The notes: a model not told the origin generated them from the sequence alone. A stretch of DNA of 64,000 nucleotides from Scatophagus argus (GCF_020382885.2 NC_058493.1:27720999-27784998); one strand, 5' to 3'. Shown: positions 1-13,200, counted from the stretch's first letter. Program-made: numbers and translations.

Positions 1-479
1 CAGCTACAACAGTTTTTTCCAACATCATCATTATGTTGATGTTTCTCTCTTAAATCTGCTCTTGTAGAAACAGACGGGGGATCAGTTAATCTATTAAAAA
101 TACCAAACAGAGCAATAAAGTTATCTCATATCTCAGTTATCAAGACTGTGCATAAGATTTGAGCTCCATTAGGAACACAGCAGTTCAGTTTGACGAGAAG
201 ACAATGTTAGCACACACCCTCCTACCTCCACCCTCCTTTTCTCCCTCATCCCCCCATCTAATGAGTCAAGTAGGCCAGATAGCCCCAGTTCCTTCAAAAT
301 AAAAGCACAGCATTTGCCTGTTTTGAAAATCTGTGCAAAAAAAAAAAACAGTAGCAGACAGTTTTAGGCAATAAAAGCACTTTGGTTACAGTTGGGGAAG
401 CATTTGTTATGAAAAATCAATCAATTATGTAATCAGTGAATATTTTACTGATATGTTCAGTATATTTTTACAACTTGAC

Positions 480-775
480 GCCTGCGTTAATTGGAGTTTG
501 CATGTTCTCCCTGTGCCTGCGTGGGTTTTCTCCGGGTACTCCGGCTTCCTCCCACAATACCAAAAACATGCACATTAGGTTAATTGGCTACTCTAAATTG
601 CCCCTAGATGTGAGTGTGAGAGTGTGTGGTTGTTTGTCTTTGTGTGTTGGCCCTGTGATTGACTGGCGACCAGTCCAGGGTGAACCCCGCCTCTCGCCGG
701 TAGTCAGCTGGGATAGGCTCCAGCTCCCCCGCGACCCTGACAAATAAGCGGGCATAGAAGATGGGTAGATGGATG
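480..775 (+). repeat. LINE-3'-end-like interspersed repeat
   Basis: This stretch has the text of a very common teleost dispersed repeat: a 'catgttctccctgtgcctg' block, then 'gactggcgaccagtccaggg', then 'cagctgggataggctccagc', ending in a short tail of ATGG-like units. I know this as the 3' part of non-LTR retrotransposons spread through fish genomes, but cannot name the family. The small open frames across it are not genes. It lies about 0.5 kb upstream of the putative aggrecan first exon. Confidence 0.7.
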
Positions 776-1259
776 TTAGTTGGTTGGCACAACATTTCCC
801 TTGTAAACATATTTACAGTTTTATTTAACTGTATTTTTTTAGTTTACATTTTAATTATCTTGATATATCTACCAAATTCTTCATAATCTAAATGTTTTTA
901 ACAGGTGTTTGTTCATTCATTATTGTGGGACTTCCTTTCTCAGTATATCAATTTATTGTTGTTTTTTTCCATGTTATTGCAAATGGAGGTCACCCCTCTG
1001 CGATCTCTCAAGTATAACTAAAGAGAGAGTGAATGAATAATGCAAACCGGAATTATTATAAACAGAACAACTGGTGAGAAGTAGAAAGGTGTATGATTTT
1101 CATGCATGTTGTAGTTTTTTATTAGATGTCTTGTAAAACTCTCACGTCAAGCTCAAGATGAAATATATGAAAATGATATTCCATTTTTAACAAGGAATCG
1201 ACTTTTGAACTGATTTTAAATTCACTATCTGGATACCAGCTGAACACTTCTTACAAAGC
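776..1259. other. AT-rich upstream flank of acan, nothing recognised
   Basis: Non-coding, AT-rich DNA between the LINE-like repeat and the putative first exon of aggrecan. Bases 1-479 are similar: AT-rich, with a short A-run near 340 and no gene. Chondrocyte enhancers or promoter elements could lie here, but none can be named by eye. Confidence 0.5.
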
Positions 1260-1541
1260 GTGTTCTGACTCATGTGAGCATCTGCCCATCTAACTGCGAT
1301 GAGCTCAACCTCCTGCAGAGCGGCAGCGTGCTTTTATTTTGAAAGCAGAAGTGTGAGCGGCTTGACTCTCCCTCTGAGGTCTGAAGGCTGAACTGGTCCC
1401 AGTCTCTTTCCTCTGCACACAGCCGAGCATCCTGAGCTTTCTGCTGCCGCTCAGTGGGACTTTCCAACTCACAACCCGGAGCTCAGCTGACCCACAGAAA
1501 CACCACAGAAGAAGAGTTTGACTTTACTTGAGTAAAGCAGG
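1260..1541 (+). promoter_or_regulatory. acan: Putative acan promoter / non-coding first exon
   Basis: The aggrecan ATG lies in an exon that begins with a spliced 5' leader at 3312, so an upstream non-coding exon must exist. The best candidate ends at 1541 with a strong donor (CAG followed by GTAGGT). The preceding 250 bp are richer in G+C than the flanks. The transcription start is not visible; 1260 is a rough guess. A non-coding exon 1 is normal for aggrecan genes. Confidence 0.45.
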
Positions 1542-3311
1542 TAGGTTATATAATTTGTTTAAATGTTTGGGGGGGTTTTCTGAAGAAATGTGGAAGTTAT
1601 GAGGAGGACTAGGCTTCACCTGGCAGCAGGTGCACTTCATTAAAAATACATTTATGAAGTTTATCTTTGCAACATCACTGTACTGCATCATTTTAAAGCT
1701 TAAACTCTGTCGTACTGCCTGTGGATTCAAACTCCATCGCCGCTTTGTGTGGTCGTTAGAAATTTTTGTTTGTGGAAGAGGAACACCATTCTTAAACAAA
1801 ATTAAGAATTATTATCGCATCAAGTCCATACACTTTCTGAACATTTCTAAATCTATTTTGTTGCTAGCACAAATAGACTAAAAATCACCAGAATAAAAAT
1901 GAATATATTTAATAGTTAAAAAACTAAGTCAAATAAGACAAACTAAACCCAATCCCTCATTAATCTTACTTCCTTCAATCAAAACTGTATCTTTTAAATT
2001 ACATCATAATGTGTTTTTTGATAAAGTAGCACAAACTATCATAAAGTCAGTATGATCTATAAATCTGACTTCATCGGGTCAGTATCATATTTTACATGCC
2101 TGTAAGAGTCTTGTGGGGATATTACAGTGACTTCCTTCCATCAGAGAGGTGAGCCTGATGTACTTCACAGTCTCTCTGCATTGTAAATCACCATGACAAA
2201 CCTGACGTCTCAGATCAAAGCCCTGCTACAAGCACACTTTCAGTCTTCCACTCCTCCCATCATGCTTTTCTGATTCTTCCTGGCTCAATGTGAGCAGTGT
2301 TGAGACGTGATGGAAAGGCAGCCCTCTGGAACATACACCCTGCTGTTTACTTAGGCCCTGGTGTCGTCAGAGCTGCCATAATAAGAGTTTCAGGAGCAAC
2401 AGATCTGGTGTTATGGGGCCCGGTCTCTCAGGGAGTGGACCTCAGCAGCGGCTGAAAGAGCTCAGTGTGGAGTCGGCCACCAGCACGGCTCTCACACAAC
2501 TCAGTGGCTAATGAACCTTCACTTAGGCCGAACACCACAGCTCAGTCCTGAGGAGACACTCCCTCCATCCTCCTCTGACTGGAGGTGGATCGGATAACAA
2601 GTAACAATACCACATTGTAGTTACGAGCTGAAGTCCGGCTTAAAAAATGTTACTTTAAGCAAAAGAAAAGTAGAAAAGTATTTGTGTTAAAATGTATTTA
2701 AACTATTAGGAGAAAAGTACTCAAATTCATGAATAATGTTTATCATTGTAAGTTTCTGGATTATGATTCCATATTACTTAATATACTGTAGGGTAATTTG
2801 TGGGAGAAAAAAGTAAAGCCAAAACATCTGGATGGCCCCCTGGTGGCTGGCTGCAGTACAGCTCATATACTCCTCCTCCTCCTCCTCCTCTATGTTAGCA
2901 GATGGGACATGTCACCTCTTAAGCACATGGATGCAAGCAAATACACAAACAGAATCCAGGAAAAAGTCTCAGTCTTTCACTGTAGAAATAAGAATTAGCT
3001 GTTAGAGCTTCTCAGGTGGGATAACAGGAAATATTTACTTTGAAAGAACTGGAGCTCCTTCACAGAGCCGTGTGGTTGTGTGTTAGTCCTTTGGGAAATG
3101 GCAGTGTAGCTGTAAAAGTGGAGGTGTGGACAATAAACAAGATGGACGAAAACTTTTTCTTGACATTTCAATTTTTTTAACACTGCTGCTTCTAACACTG
3201 GTCTGGTTAGGGTTGGGAAAAGACCATGTTTATTGCCACAAACATGTCTGGAAAAGTGACTGGTTTGCAGAAATGTTCAATTTAAAAAAATCAATTTTTT
3301 AAATATTTCAG
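1542..3311 (+). other. Putative acan intron 1 (non-coding)
   Basis: About 1.8 kb between the putative leader exon and the signal-peptide exon (acceptor TTTCAG, 3306-3311). It contains a segment near 2590-2790 resembling the widespread fish repeat rich in 'aaaagtactc' motifs, and a short CTC triplet run at 2871-2892. The 2100-2580 stretch is less AT-rich and could be regulatory, but nothing specific is recognised. Confidence 0.5.
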
Positions 3312-3318
3312 GTAAAAT

Positions 3319-4247
3319 ATGATAAGGTGGCTCGTGTTGCTGTCTGTGTGTCTACATGTCATCGCAGCATCCTTTGATTACGTTTATGAGGAGCACTCCT
3401 TTATGGGTAAGAATGCATGTTCATTAGTTTATACATACACAATATGTTCAACATAAGTTCAACATTCAGCCAGTTAGTACAGAATTTTGCTCTTGGCTTT
3501 ATACTAAAAAAACATTTACAAACTAAAAAATCTTCTGTGCTGTTTTAGTACATATGTTAGTATATAACTTCAGATGTAGCCCAGATCTAAGCGTCCTGTC
3601 ATCTTCACCTCACATGTGTCATTGCCATAAGCAGCACCTGGTTCTTGTTGATCTCTTTGACAGACCCAGAGGACGTGCTGAGTGTGAGCATACCTCTGGA
3701 GGAGCCACAGCGCCCTCTCCTGGGAGGAACGCTGCTGCTACCATGTTACTTTGAGGTGTGTGATCATCAGCTTTTACTAAATGTCACTTTGTTTTGAATG
3801 CCGCTACATTTTCTGCTGTATTTTCCGCAGATTAGTGTGTCATTAGAGTTACAGAAACGTGCTGTATCCTACCTTTAGCTTCACATGTTTGTGTTTGTAT
3901 TCAGTAATCTGAGGAAACAAGCTGGTAGTGAACAGTGTTGTTGTTTAACATGTAGGACCACACTGTCCCAGACCCAGGGGCTCCCACCATCACTCCCTTC
4001 TCTCATCGCATCAAATGGAGCCTCGTCACCAAAGAAAAAGTTACGACAGTCCTGGTGGCCTTGGAAGGACAGGTGCGTATCAGCGAGCGCTACCTGGATA
4101 GAGTTCATCTGGTGGCCTACCCCATGACTCCTACAGACGCTAGCATCAAGATCTCTGAGCTGCGGTCCAGTGACTCGGGGGTCTACCGCTGTGAGGTTCA
4201 GCATGGCATCGAAGACGACCACGACATCGTCCACGTGCAGGTTCAAG
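3319..4247 (+). CDS. acan: acan exons for signal peptide and Ig domain
   Basis: Residues 1 to about 17 form a signal peptide (MIRW followed by a hydrophobic [13 protein letters not shown] core). The V-type Ig domain (residues about 30-157) is made by two exons, 3664-3755 and 3956-4247. The conserved pair is visible as LPCYF at the first cysteine and DSGVYRCEV at the second, with IKWSLV for the core tryptophan. A 200-bp intron (3756-3955) sits at phase 0 immediately after CYFE. Reading through that intron meets a stop, so it must be spliced. The ATG at 3319 is followed directly by the signal peptide, which supports this start. Confidence 0.88.
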
Positions 4248-7200
4248 GTACGCGTCAAAGAAGAGTTAGGTCAGTGTCACGTTGTGTCAGTGTGGCAGGA
4301 AAAAGTAATGTGTTGGTTTTGTAATATTCTTCACCTCTTGATCATTCAAGAATTACTGAATTCATTTTTAAATTAGGTACTTGTTAATGCCTTCAGGTAT
4401 GGTGTTTCACTACCGGGCCATCATGGGTCGCTACAGTTTGACCTTTGAAAAGGCAAAGGCAGCGTGTACCCAGAACAGCGCCATCATGGCTTCGCCTGAG
4501 CAGCTTCAAGCAGCCTTCGATGATGGATTCCACCAGTGCGATGCCGGCTGGCTGTCCGACTATACAGTCAGGTCGGTTTGTCACCCTGTTCATTTAACAC
4601 AGCGGGTAGAGCAACACGACACAAACACGTTCAGAGTTGTAACTTTCAAGGTCCATGTGCTACTGACAGGAACAACAGACCTCATATTATATTTATTTTT
4701 CCAAAAAAACAGCTGAATTATAAGAAATTGTGCTGACATCTGAAAAGTTTTCAAAATCGTTCTTCTCTGTGAGTTGAACATTGTTATTTTGATATTGAAG
4801 ATGTACACTATTTCGTATTGAAGACACCAAAGCTTATTTTCTTTTAACCAAAGGTATCCAATTCACGATCCTCGTGTGAACTGCTATGGTGACAAAGAAG
4901 AACTGCCTGGTGTCAGGACATACGGAGTAAGAGACCTCAATGAGACTTATGATGTCTACTGCTTCGCTGAGAAGATGGCAGGTACACTGCAGTTAGCACA
5001 GCAATGTCTCTATTGTTGTGGGAATTTTCTTACATTCTTTCAGTATTTCAGTCTTCACTTTAACGAAGCCTCTCCTTTCTGACGCAGGCAGAGTTTTCTA
5101 CACCGCTTCTGCAGAAAAGTTCACCTTCTCTGAGGCTGTGTTGGCTTGCTCTAATCAGGGAGCTCAGTTGGCCACTACTGGTCAGCTGTACCTGGCCTGG
5201 CAGGGTGGGATGGATGTCTGCAACGCCGGCTGGCTGGGAGACAGGAGCGTCCGTTACCCCATCAACATTCGTCGGCCACAGTGTGGAGGTGGTCTGTTGG
5301 GGGTCCGAACTGTTTACCTACACACAAACCAGACCGGATACCCTCTTCCTGAGTCCCGCTACGATGCCTTCTGCTACACAGGTAGGCCACCATTTAAACA
5401 AAGAGTTCAATACACCAATATTTTCAATAGTCAGAGGTTGCCAGTCATTGACCACCATTGATGATCACTCATATTAAAAAGTCCTACAGGAAAAAAAAAT
5501 TTGAATGAGTTCTCAGAAGCAGAAAGAATTGGGCCACTTGTGTAAACAGTCAATTGTTTACTAACATGTTTTCCATAGAAATTCAGTATTACTGGATAGG
5601 AAAGTTTTAGCATCTCTCTTGTCAATCACCTCCAGAGTCCCCTGATGAGGAAGGTTCAGGCATCTTAGAAGAGGGCAGTGGTGTGCTGAGCGTTGCCACA
5701 GTGACGCAGAGTCCAGAGGTGTTCTTCAGGAGGACGACCACGGAGAGCGAGGCGGTTGGTGAGGTGGAGACTCAGCAGCCTACCGTCGTGGTCTACACAG
5801 AGAGCCCCACCGAACTGCCGCTTCCTGAGCCACCAAACGTCACTGAGTTTGTCACTGACGTGATAGAGGCAGCCACCGCCCGCCCCGACATAGGCAGGGA
5901 GCCCAGCAAAGGCTTCGTGATGCCTCCAACTGGTCAGTGGTAGAACTGCTGATTCATGTTACGATAACTGTAACGTCACATAGAAAGTCCCATCCTGATG
6001 TTCACCACACTAGAATTCCCTTTGTTTCCATGTACAGGTGTGGTCTTCCACTATCGCTCACGCTCAAGCCGCTACGCCTTCACCTTCGTCGAGGCCCAGC
6101 TGGCCTGTCAGAGTGTCGGAGCTTCCATAGCCACACCAGAGCAGCTGCAGGCAGCATATGAAGCTGAATATCACCAGTGTGATGCAGGATGGTTACAGGA
6201 CCAGACTGTAAGGTAAATCTGGATACTGAAGATACGTTCAGATCAAATAGAGAGATTCCTGTCACCCAATATGTTGTCATGTTTGCCCTTGTTCAGGTAC
6301 CCAATTATTTCACCTCGAGAGAAATGTGCTGGAGATCTGGGGGATCAACCCGGAGTTCGATCTTATGGTTTGAGGCCAGCAGATGAAAGATATGATGTGT
6401 ACTGCTACACTGACGGGCTCAAAGGTAAAAAAACAAACAGACAAACAAAAAAGAAAAACACTGTTTGGTTTGTTAAAAATGTTACAAATGTTATATCACA
6501 TGTCATCTTGACATCTCATCCCAGGTGAGGTTTTCCATGTGGCCTCTGCTGAGGGTTTCACATATGATGAGGCTGCTTCTAGCTGTCAAGAGCAGAACGC
6601 CCTACTGGCCTCGACTGGAGAGCTCTACGCAGCCTGGAAAATGGGTTTCGACAAGTGCCGTGCTGGCTGGCTTGTGGATCGTAGTGTCCGGTATCCCATC
6701 AACAACCCCCGTGCTGAGTGTGGAGCTGGGAAATCAGGAGTACACACTGTGTACACTCACCCCAACCAGACAAGCTACCCTGAACTTGATGCCAGATTTG
6801 ATGCATACTGTTTCAGAGGTACATGCTTGACTGTCATCCAACAGGCTAATTCTGTTGTTTGTTTGTTTTTGTTCATTATCATTATCATTAATTATTGTTT
6901 CTTCCAGCTGACCTTCTGCTTATTGCAAATGAAACTGGACTAAACGTCACAGATATCCAGGAGGCCTTCCTTAACATAACATCAATCACTGATCTGTTGA
7001 GGCCTGGTGAGATATACTTAAATCATAGACAAAATGCTTGTGCAAATGTCCTCTTTATTTCCTATGTCCTTCACTCTTTTCTTCTATGTGTTCCTTTAGC
7101 GGTTCCTTCCATCCTCTCTCCCATCCCTGTGGAGACTTCTGGCTCTGGATCAGGCTCAGCAGACTTTGGCTTAGGGTCTGCCTCAGGGGATCCCTCTGGA

Positions 7201-10200
7201 GACTTGTCTGGTTCTGGAGACATTTCTGGTTCTGGAGACATGCATGGCTCTGGAGATCTGTCTGGCTCTGGAGACATGTCTGGTTCTGGAGGTCTGCCTG
7301 GCTCTGGAGACATGTCCGGTTCTGGAGACATGTATGGCTCTGGAGATCCGTCTGGCTCTGGAGATCTGTCTGGCTCTGGAGACATGTCTGGTTCTGGAGG
7401 TCTGCCTGGCTCTGGAGACATGTCCTGTTCTGGAGACATGTATGGCTCTGGAGATCCGTCTGGCTCCGGAGATCTGTCTGGCTCTGGAGACCTGGCTGGC
7501 AGTACAAGTGCTGAGTTGCCCAGTGGAGCATCAGGTTTCAGCAGTACAGAAGCTTCTGGATCAGCTCTTAGTGGAGAAGGATCTGGCATTACAGTTATTT
7601 TTTCAGGCACCGACAGCATTGTCTCTGGAGAGGGTTCAGTTTCAGGAACACTCCAAGAAGCTGGAGAGGGAAGCACAGGGATCTTTCTCTTCCCTTCATC
7701 TGAAGTAGGCTCTGGGGTGCTCAGTGGTAGCGGGGATCTGGATCTGTCTGGATCTGGTTTCAGCTCTGCTGAGAGTGGCTCTTCCTTTGACAGCTCTGGG
7801 GAAAGTGAACAATTTTCTGGCATGCCATCCGGTTTTATTACCAGCCAGGACTTTTCTGGATTCAGTGGCCTGCCATCAGGATTTTCTGGTAGTGCGAGTG
7901 GACAGTCAGGAGAATTTTCAAGTGGAAGAAGTGGAGACGCTCAGATCTTATTAATAGATGGTGAACTGATAGATGCATCCACCCCTATTAGCCACAAGGA
8001 GTATGAGTTTGGTGGAGGCCAACTGGCATTCAGTGGCTCTGGAGACATTTCAGGATCCGGGATTCTGAGTGGTGATCTCAGTGGTTCAGCCTCTGGAAGT
8101 GGTTCTGGGTTCTTCTCAGGTGTGACCTTCATGGGGTCAGGGTTCACTGACCTTACAGGATCATCCTCTGGAGAGCAGGAGGCCTCTGGGTTTTTACTCT
8201 ACAGCTCTGGACAGGGAAGTGGGGAACATTTGTCTGGATTTGGAAGTTTGAGTTTCATCTCTGGGTCTGGATCAGGAATGTCTGGATCAGGAGCATCTGC
8301 ACTGGAGTCTTCAACAAGTGGAGAAGAAGGCAGTGTTACATTTTTGAGTGGGGATTTTATGACAGAGGCATCCGGAGACAATACTCTGTCTATGGAGCTT
8401 GGACAGGGCTCAGTGGAGTACAGTGAAGAAAGAAGTGGCAGCAACAGTGGCATCTACTCTGGCAGCGGAGACAACCGCTTGTTCACAGCCGGTGGCACTT
8501 CAGGAGCTTCCTCTGGAGATCTGCCACAGGTGGTGCTGCCCTCTCCATCCAGTCAGTGGGCACCGACCGAGAGCACCACAGGACCAGAGGAGGCCCTCAG
8601 CGGGGCTGAACCGTCACCGACCTCTGGCCCTATGCTTGCCCCTGCAGGACTGTCTGCTCCTCCCACTGCAGCTACACCAGCCTCTGTTGGGGCTCCTGGC
8701 ATTGCTGCAGAAACTGAGTCAGTGGAGGGTAGGTCAGCCTTTTCTTCCATGCAACAATTATTAAGTATTTTGTTGTTGTTTGAAAAATAATATGACCTGT
8801 TTGAAACCCTTGTGTTCTATATTCAGTAAAATCAAGGGATAAAGTGTGTGGTTATGGAAAGTGTTTGCTTACTTATGAAGCTGAAATCATTAGTTGAGTA
8901 ATTGATTAGTTGATCGGAGGAAGTCATTTTCTACTTTGATATTTGCTTGTTTTCTCATTATTTTGTGACCTTAAATGTTTATTATTATTATTATTATTAA
9001 AATATTTTCTGCCATTTTATCGACGAACTGATTCATTTATTAATCATGAAAATAATCTGCAAATTGATCGATAATCAACTATCACACTATAAATTACTGT
9101 CAAGTTGGATGGGGAAACAGCTGAACTTGTATTTCACTTAAACCTGTTGACCATAGAGTCGACCATTAGACCACAAACAGCGAAAGCTTGACTCGTTATG
9201 GAATGTTTTGATGTATTTGGTGATTCTTTGTCAGGTGTCAATCAGGACCTGTCATATGATTTATAAAAGTTTGCTGTTTGCCCCCCCATCTGAATCATTT
9301 TGCCTGTTTTTCCAGGTAAATTTAACCCATGTGACCCCAACCCCTGTGGCACTGGTGCATGTGCAGTAGAGGACGGGCTCGCCCTCTGCCATGGTAAGTC
9401 CCCAATCAGTGGCAAGTGGAGCTTTATTTACTCTCCTTTCTTTCTCTGAAAACTACTGAATTCTCTGAGTGTCTGAGCAGTTTGCATGTTTGACATTGTT
9501 GGTCTGCGTTCTGTTCATTAATCATTAATTAGCTTATATTTTTACGTAAATATTTAACAGATTGTGATTGTATGTACTGTTTATGAATCATTATATCTAG
9601 CCTTACTGAACATCTTTTGTCTCCCTGTGCTGTTCTGCCCTGGTGTGTGTTTTGCATCATGTTTTTGCCATGTTTTGTGTCCCTTTGATTTGCTAATGTT
9701 CATGTTCCCTATGTTCTGTGTCTGGCTATGGGTCTGTGTGTTTGCGTGGCAGACTGAACGTTCTGGTGCTTGTTAAACATGTTTCAGCTCTGCTCTGAGG
9801 CTGCACAGCCTCTGTGTCACACGTGTTACATCACGACTGTCTTCAGCCTGTATGTTGTTTTTGGTTTGCTGTGCCAGTGCGCCACCTCTGCTCTGCTCTG
9901 TGCATGCTAAGCCCTGCATGCTAAACATATGTGCTTTCCGAGCATCATATGAGTGCTCTCATCCTGCTGGAATTTGAATACTGATCTTCTGCTGCAACCA
10001 ACCTCAGATTTGAACACAACAGTTCTGCAGATTGTTAGCAGTTATTAGCTGTTTAATCTGAATCAGAGGTTGCAGCAACTACAGTATTGTTCACTAACCT
10101 CTCAGTCCTGGGGTGTGATAGTCTTTCTATCACAGCTTCACCTTGCTGGCCAACCCACTCATCCCCACCCCACGCTGAAACGGTAGTGTCACCCGCCCCC

Positions 10201-13200
10201 CTTTTTTGCAGAGGTAGATGTGTGCCATTCCAACCCTTGTGCCAATGGAGCCACCTGTGTGGAGAGCGCAGACTCTTACAAATGCTTATGCCTGCCCAGC
10301 TACGGAGGGGAACGCTGTGAGATCGGTATGAGATCAGCTTCAGCTAAAACATACTAACAACAGCCTCTCAAAAACAACTGAAGAGGGAGATGCTAAACAT
10401 CACCAGCCAATGGCATCGTGACTCGCTGTGGCTCTGTGGAAACACAAAGCCATGAGGAGTCCCAGCCAACCAGCAGCTGTCGATGCACAACATGTAGCTG
10501 GTTTGCAATGGGACCCTGTTTGCTTGTAAAAGCTGGAAAAGTGAGTGAAGGGTCAGTTAACCCAAATCACAAATACATATTTTGTTTCCCATGAGTAGCT
10601 TCTGGAAATATAGCAGCAGTTCAGTGTTTAACTGCTCAAACACTGAACGGTTAAAATCCTTTCTCAAACAACGATCCATTCGTAGCCAGTCTGGAGTCTT
10701 TGAAAGCTGACCCACGTGGTGTGTGTGGGGTTTCAGTAAGACCACCTTTGAATGGTTGTGTATTTTTGTGAGTGAACTTGCCGCTTACACACATTTCTCA
10801 GTTTTGCTTCAACTTTGCATCTAACTGCGGTTTTCCCATTAACTTTATGTGCACAGAAAAAAAACAGTTTTGTCTGAACACAGAGAAGAAAAGACAAAAT
10901 CATCTTAACTCAAAGTTCAAATGCATAAGCAGCTCAGGGCTTTCAACCACGTCTCACGACCTTCATTGGCGAATGGAACTGATGAAGTGACCTGAGGGCT
11001 GTAACGCTTTATGTTTGTCTAAGGATAGTCTCAGATGTCAGCGGCCTCCTTAACCTTTCTATGGACGTCTCTGACTCCTGGTTGGGGACACGTCCCCAGC
11101 TGATGGTCAGACCAGTTTGATCAGCTGGTCACAGACAGCTCATGTCGTCTGTTTCGTTCAGTCTTCTGCTGCTGTTTCGCCAACGTTATATTCCTTAAAG
11201 AAGTTGTGCGGGAGATTCAGTTAAAAGAGCTGAAAAGGCTTTGAGTCAAGATTGTGTCACTCATCCCAAGGTCTATGCTCCTGTCTGTGGATCATCCTGA
11301 GTAACAGGAACATCATCCCTGGAAGGACATGCTGTGAAAGGCATGACAGAAATGTCAGCCAAACTATCTGCGTGAATGAATACTACTGGAGGCACATGGG
11401 AAAGTCTAAAAATATGTTTTTGTGTTATATGGGTGGACTGGCCCTTTAAATAAAGTCATCAAGGAGGAGCAAGAGAATGAATGAAAGCCTTGAATGTTAC
11501 AGTATAAGAAAAAACATGATATTCACAATTACATTACTGTTCAGCAGGACGCTCGCAGCTGAAGTGAAGCGTATATGATTTTCCACTGTGTGTTTTGTAC
11601 GTCAGGGTGGAAACACTGCACACTGTCAGATGTCAGGCTGACTGAGGGCATCACACAAGAAATATTTGCTCCTGACTCAAGAGAAGCACTGCAGCACATG
11701 GGTTGTGAACAATATAAAGCACTTTATCAGACAGATAGCAAAAAGAATGATAAAAATACAGAACGGCTTCTCATCATCGGATGCTGTGCTTTAGTTTTCC
11801 AACCCACTTGTAGCTGTGGATGAGGACAGACATTTAATATATGAGTCTTATATGAGTCTCAGAGCCCTAAACATTGGAAATAATTAGGCATATTCAGGTG
11901 AAAGTGCATTCAGAATGAATGTTGACTCTTTGGTGTTGCGGCTGCAGATGAGCAGCAGTGTGAAGACGGTTGGACTAAGTTTCAGGGGAACTGCTACCTG
12001 CACTTCTCTGATAGAGAGACGTGGCTGGACGCAGAGCAGCGCTGCCGGGACCTGAACGCCCACCTGGTCAGCATAATCACCCCCGAGGAGCAGCACTTTG
12101 TCAACGGTGAGTGCATGATGTGCTGCGTTTGAGTCGGAGAGGGAATGACAATTAAAGCCTCAACACTTTGATTTCCTCCCACAGCAAACGCACAAGACTA
12201 CCAGTGGATCGGCCTGAATGACAAGACAGTAGAGAACGACTTCCGCTGGACAGATGGGACGCCGCTGGTGAGTGAGGACGCCATACTGGTGTGTTCCGCC
12301 TCTCATGGGAAGAGTATAGCATCATCAGCATGGAGGCGCCCAGTGGTTACCAACCAGTTTGGTTTGTTACTGTAAAAATTAAGTCGATTTGCGTGATTTT
12401 TAACAGAGTCCAGGGACGTCTGCTGCTTATCCTGACAGGTATGACAGCCAGAACGTGTAATCTGCATTACAGTGAACCAAACACAAATCAGACCGTGAAA
12501 GAGGATGCAATCTGTCTGTTGTTGTGGCTCCTTCTTAGCCCCATTCATTTAACCCACTCAGCTAGACTCTGCTTTAATCGCTTTAACAGTTAAAACTTCA
12601 TCCTCGATTAACAACATCTGTTCAATAAACGTTCCTGTGCCAGCCAAAGCAAGGGAAATTGCTGTTTACACTTGAGATAAGAGGCTGTCTGAGCAGGTGA
12701 AACGATAATGCAATGTCACGCCAAAACAAGCTCTGAAATAGCACTGCACCATCCCATCTGCCTGAACACCACCTCAGCTGCACCACTCCACCTGCCGCAT
12801 CACAAGTGGGTGTATTCAAAGGCAAAAACAGGTGCAAGCACAAAATAAAATTGACTTCATTACCTCCTTGACTTCCTGTGGTGTTCGGGTGGAAAAACAG
12901 GATTGTGTTTGAAAACGTGACTGTGCTGGTGGGAGCTGGCTGCTTCAGGTGAGGTGATATTAACAAACCGGTGAGTCCGAAGGCTCATCAGAAGCCAAAA
13001 TCCTGCACAGCAGTTCATGGTTCTGTAAGGCTGGATTTAACAACTCTGGAGAGTTATGTAAAACTTGAGTCAAGTTTAATGTTACTGTTGAAAGACCTCT
13101 AGTTTTTAGCACGACCCCTGCTGTGAAGGAAACGAGCCATGAGGCTGCTTCTCTTCATGCAGTTCTAATGTCTGCCTTAAGGACGGAGCTTTGCTGAAAC

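Noticed and set aside
7038-7823. Open frames in other frames and on the minus strand across the CS exon (up to 250 codons)
   Set aside because: The 18-bp repeat is a multiple of three and has no stop in several frames, so these are shadows of the true acan frame.
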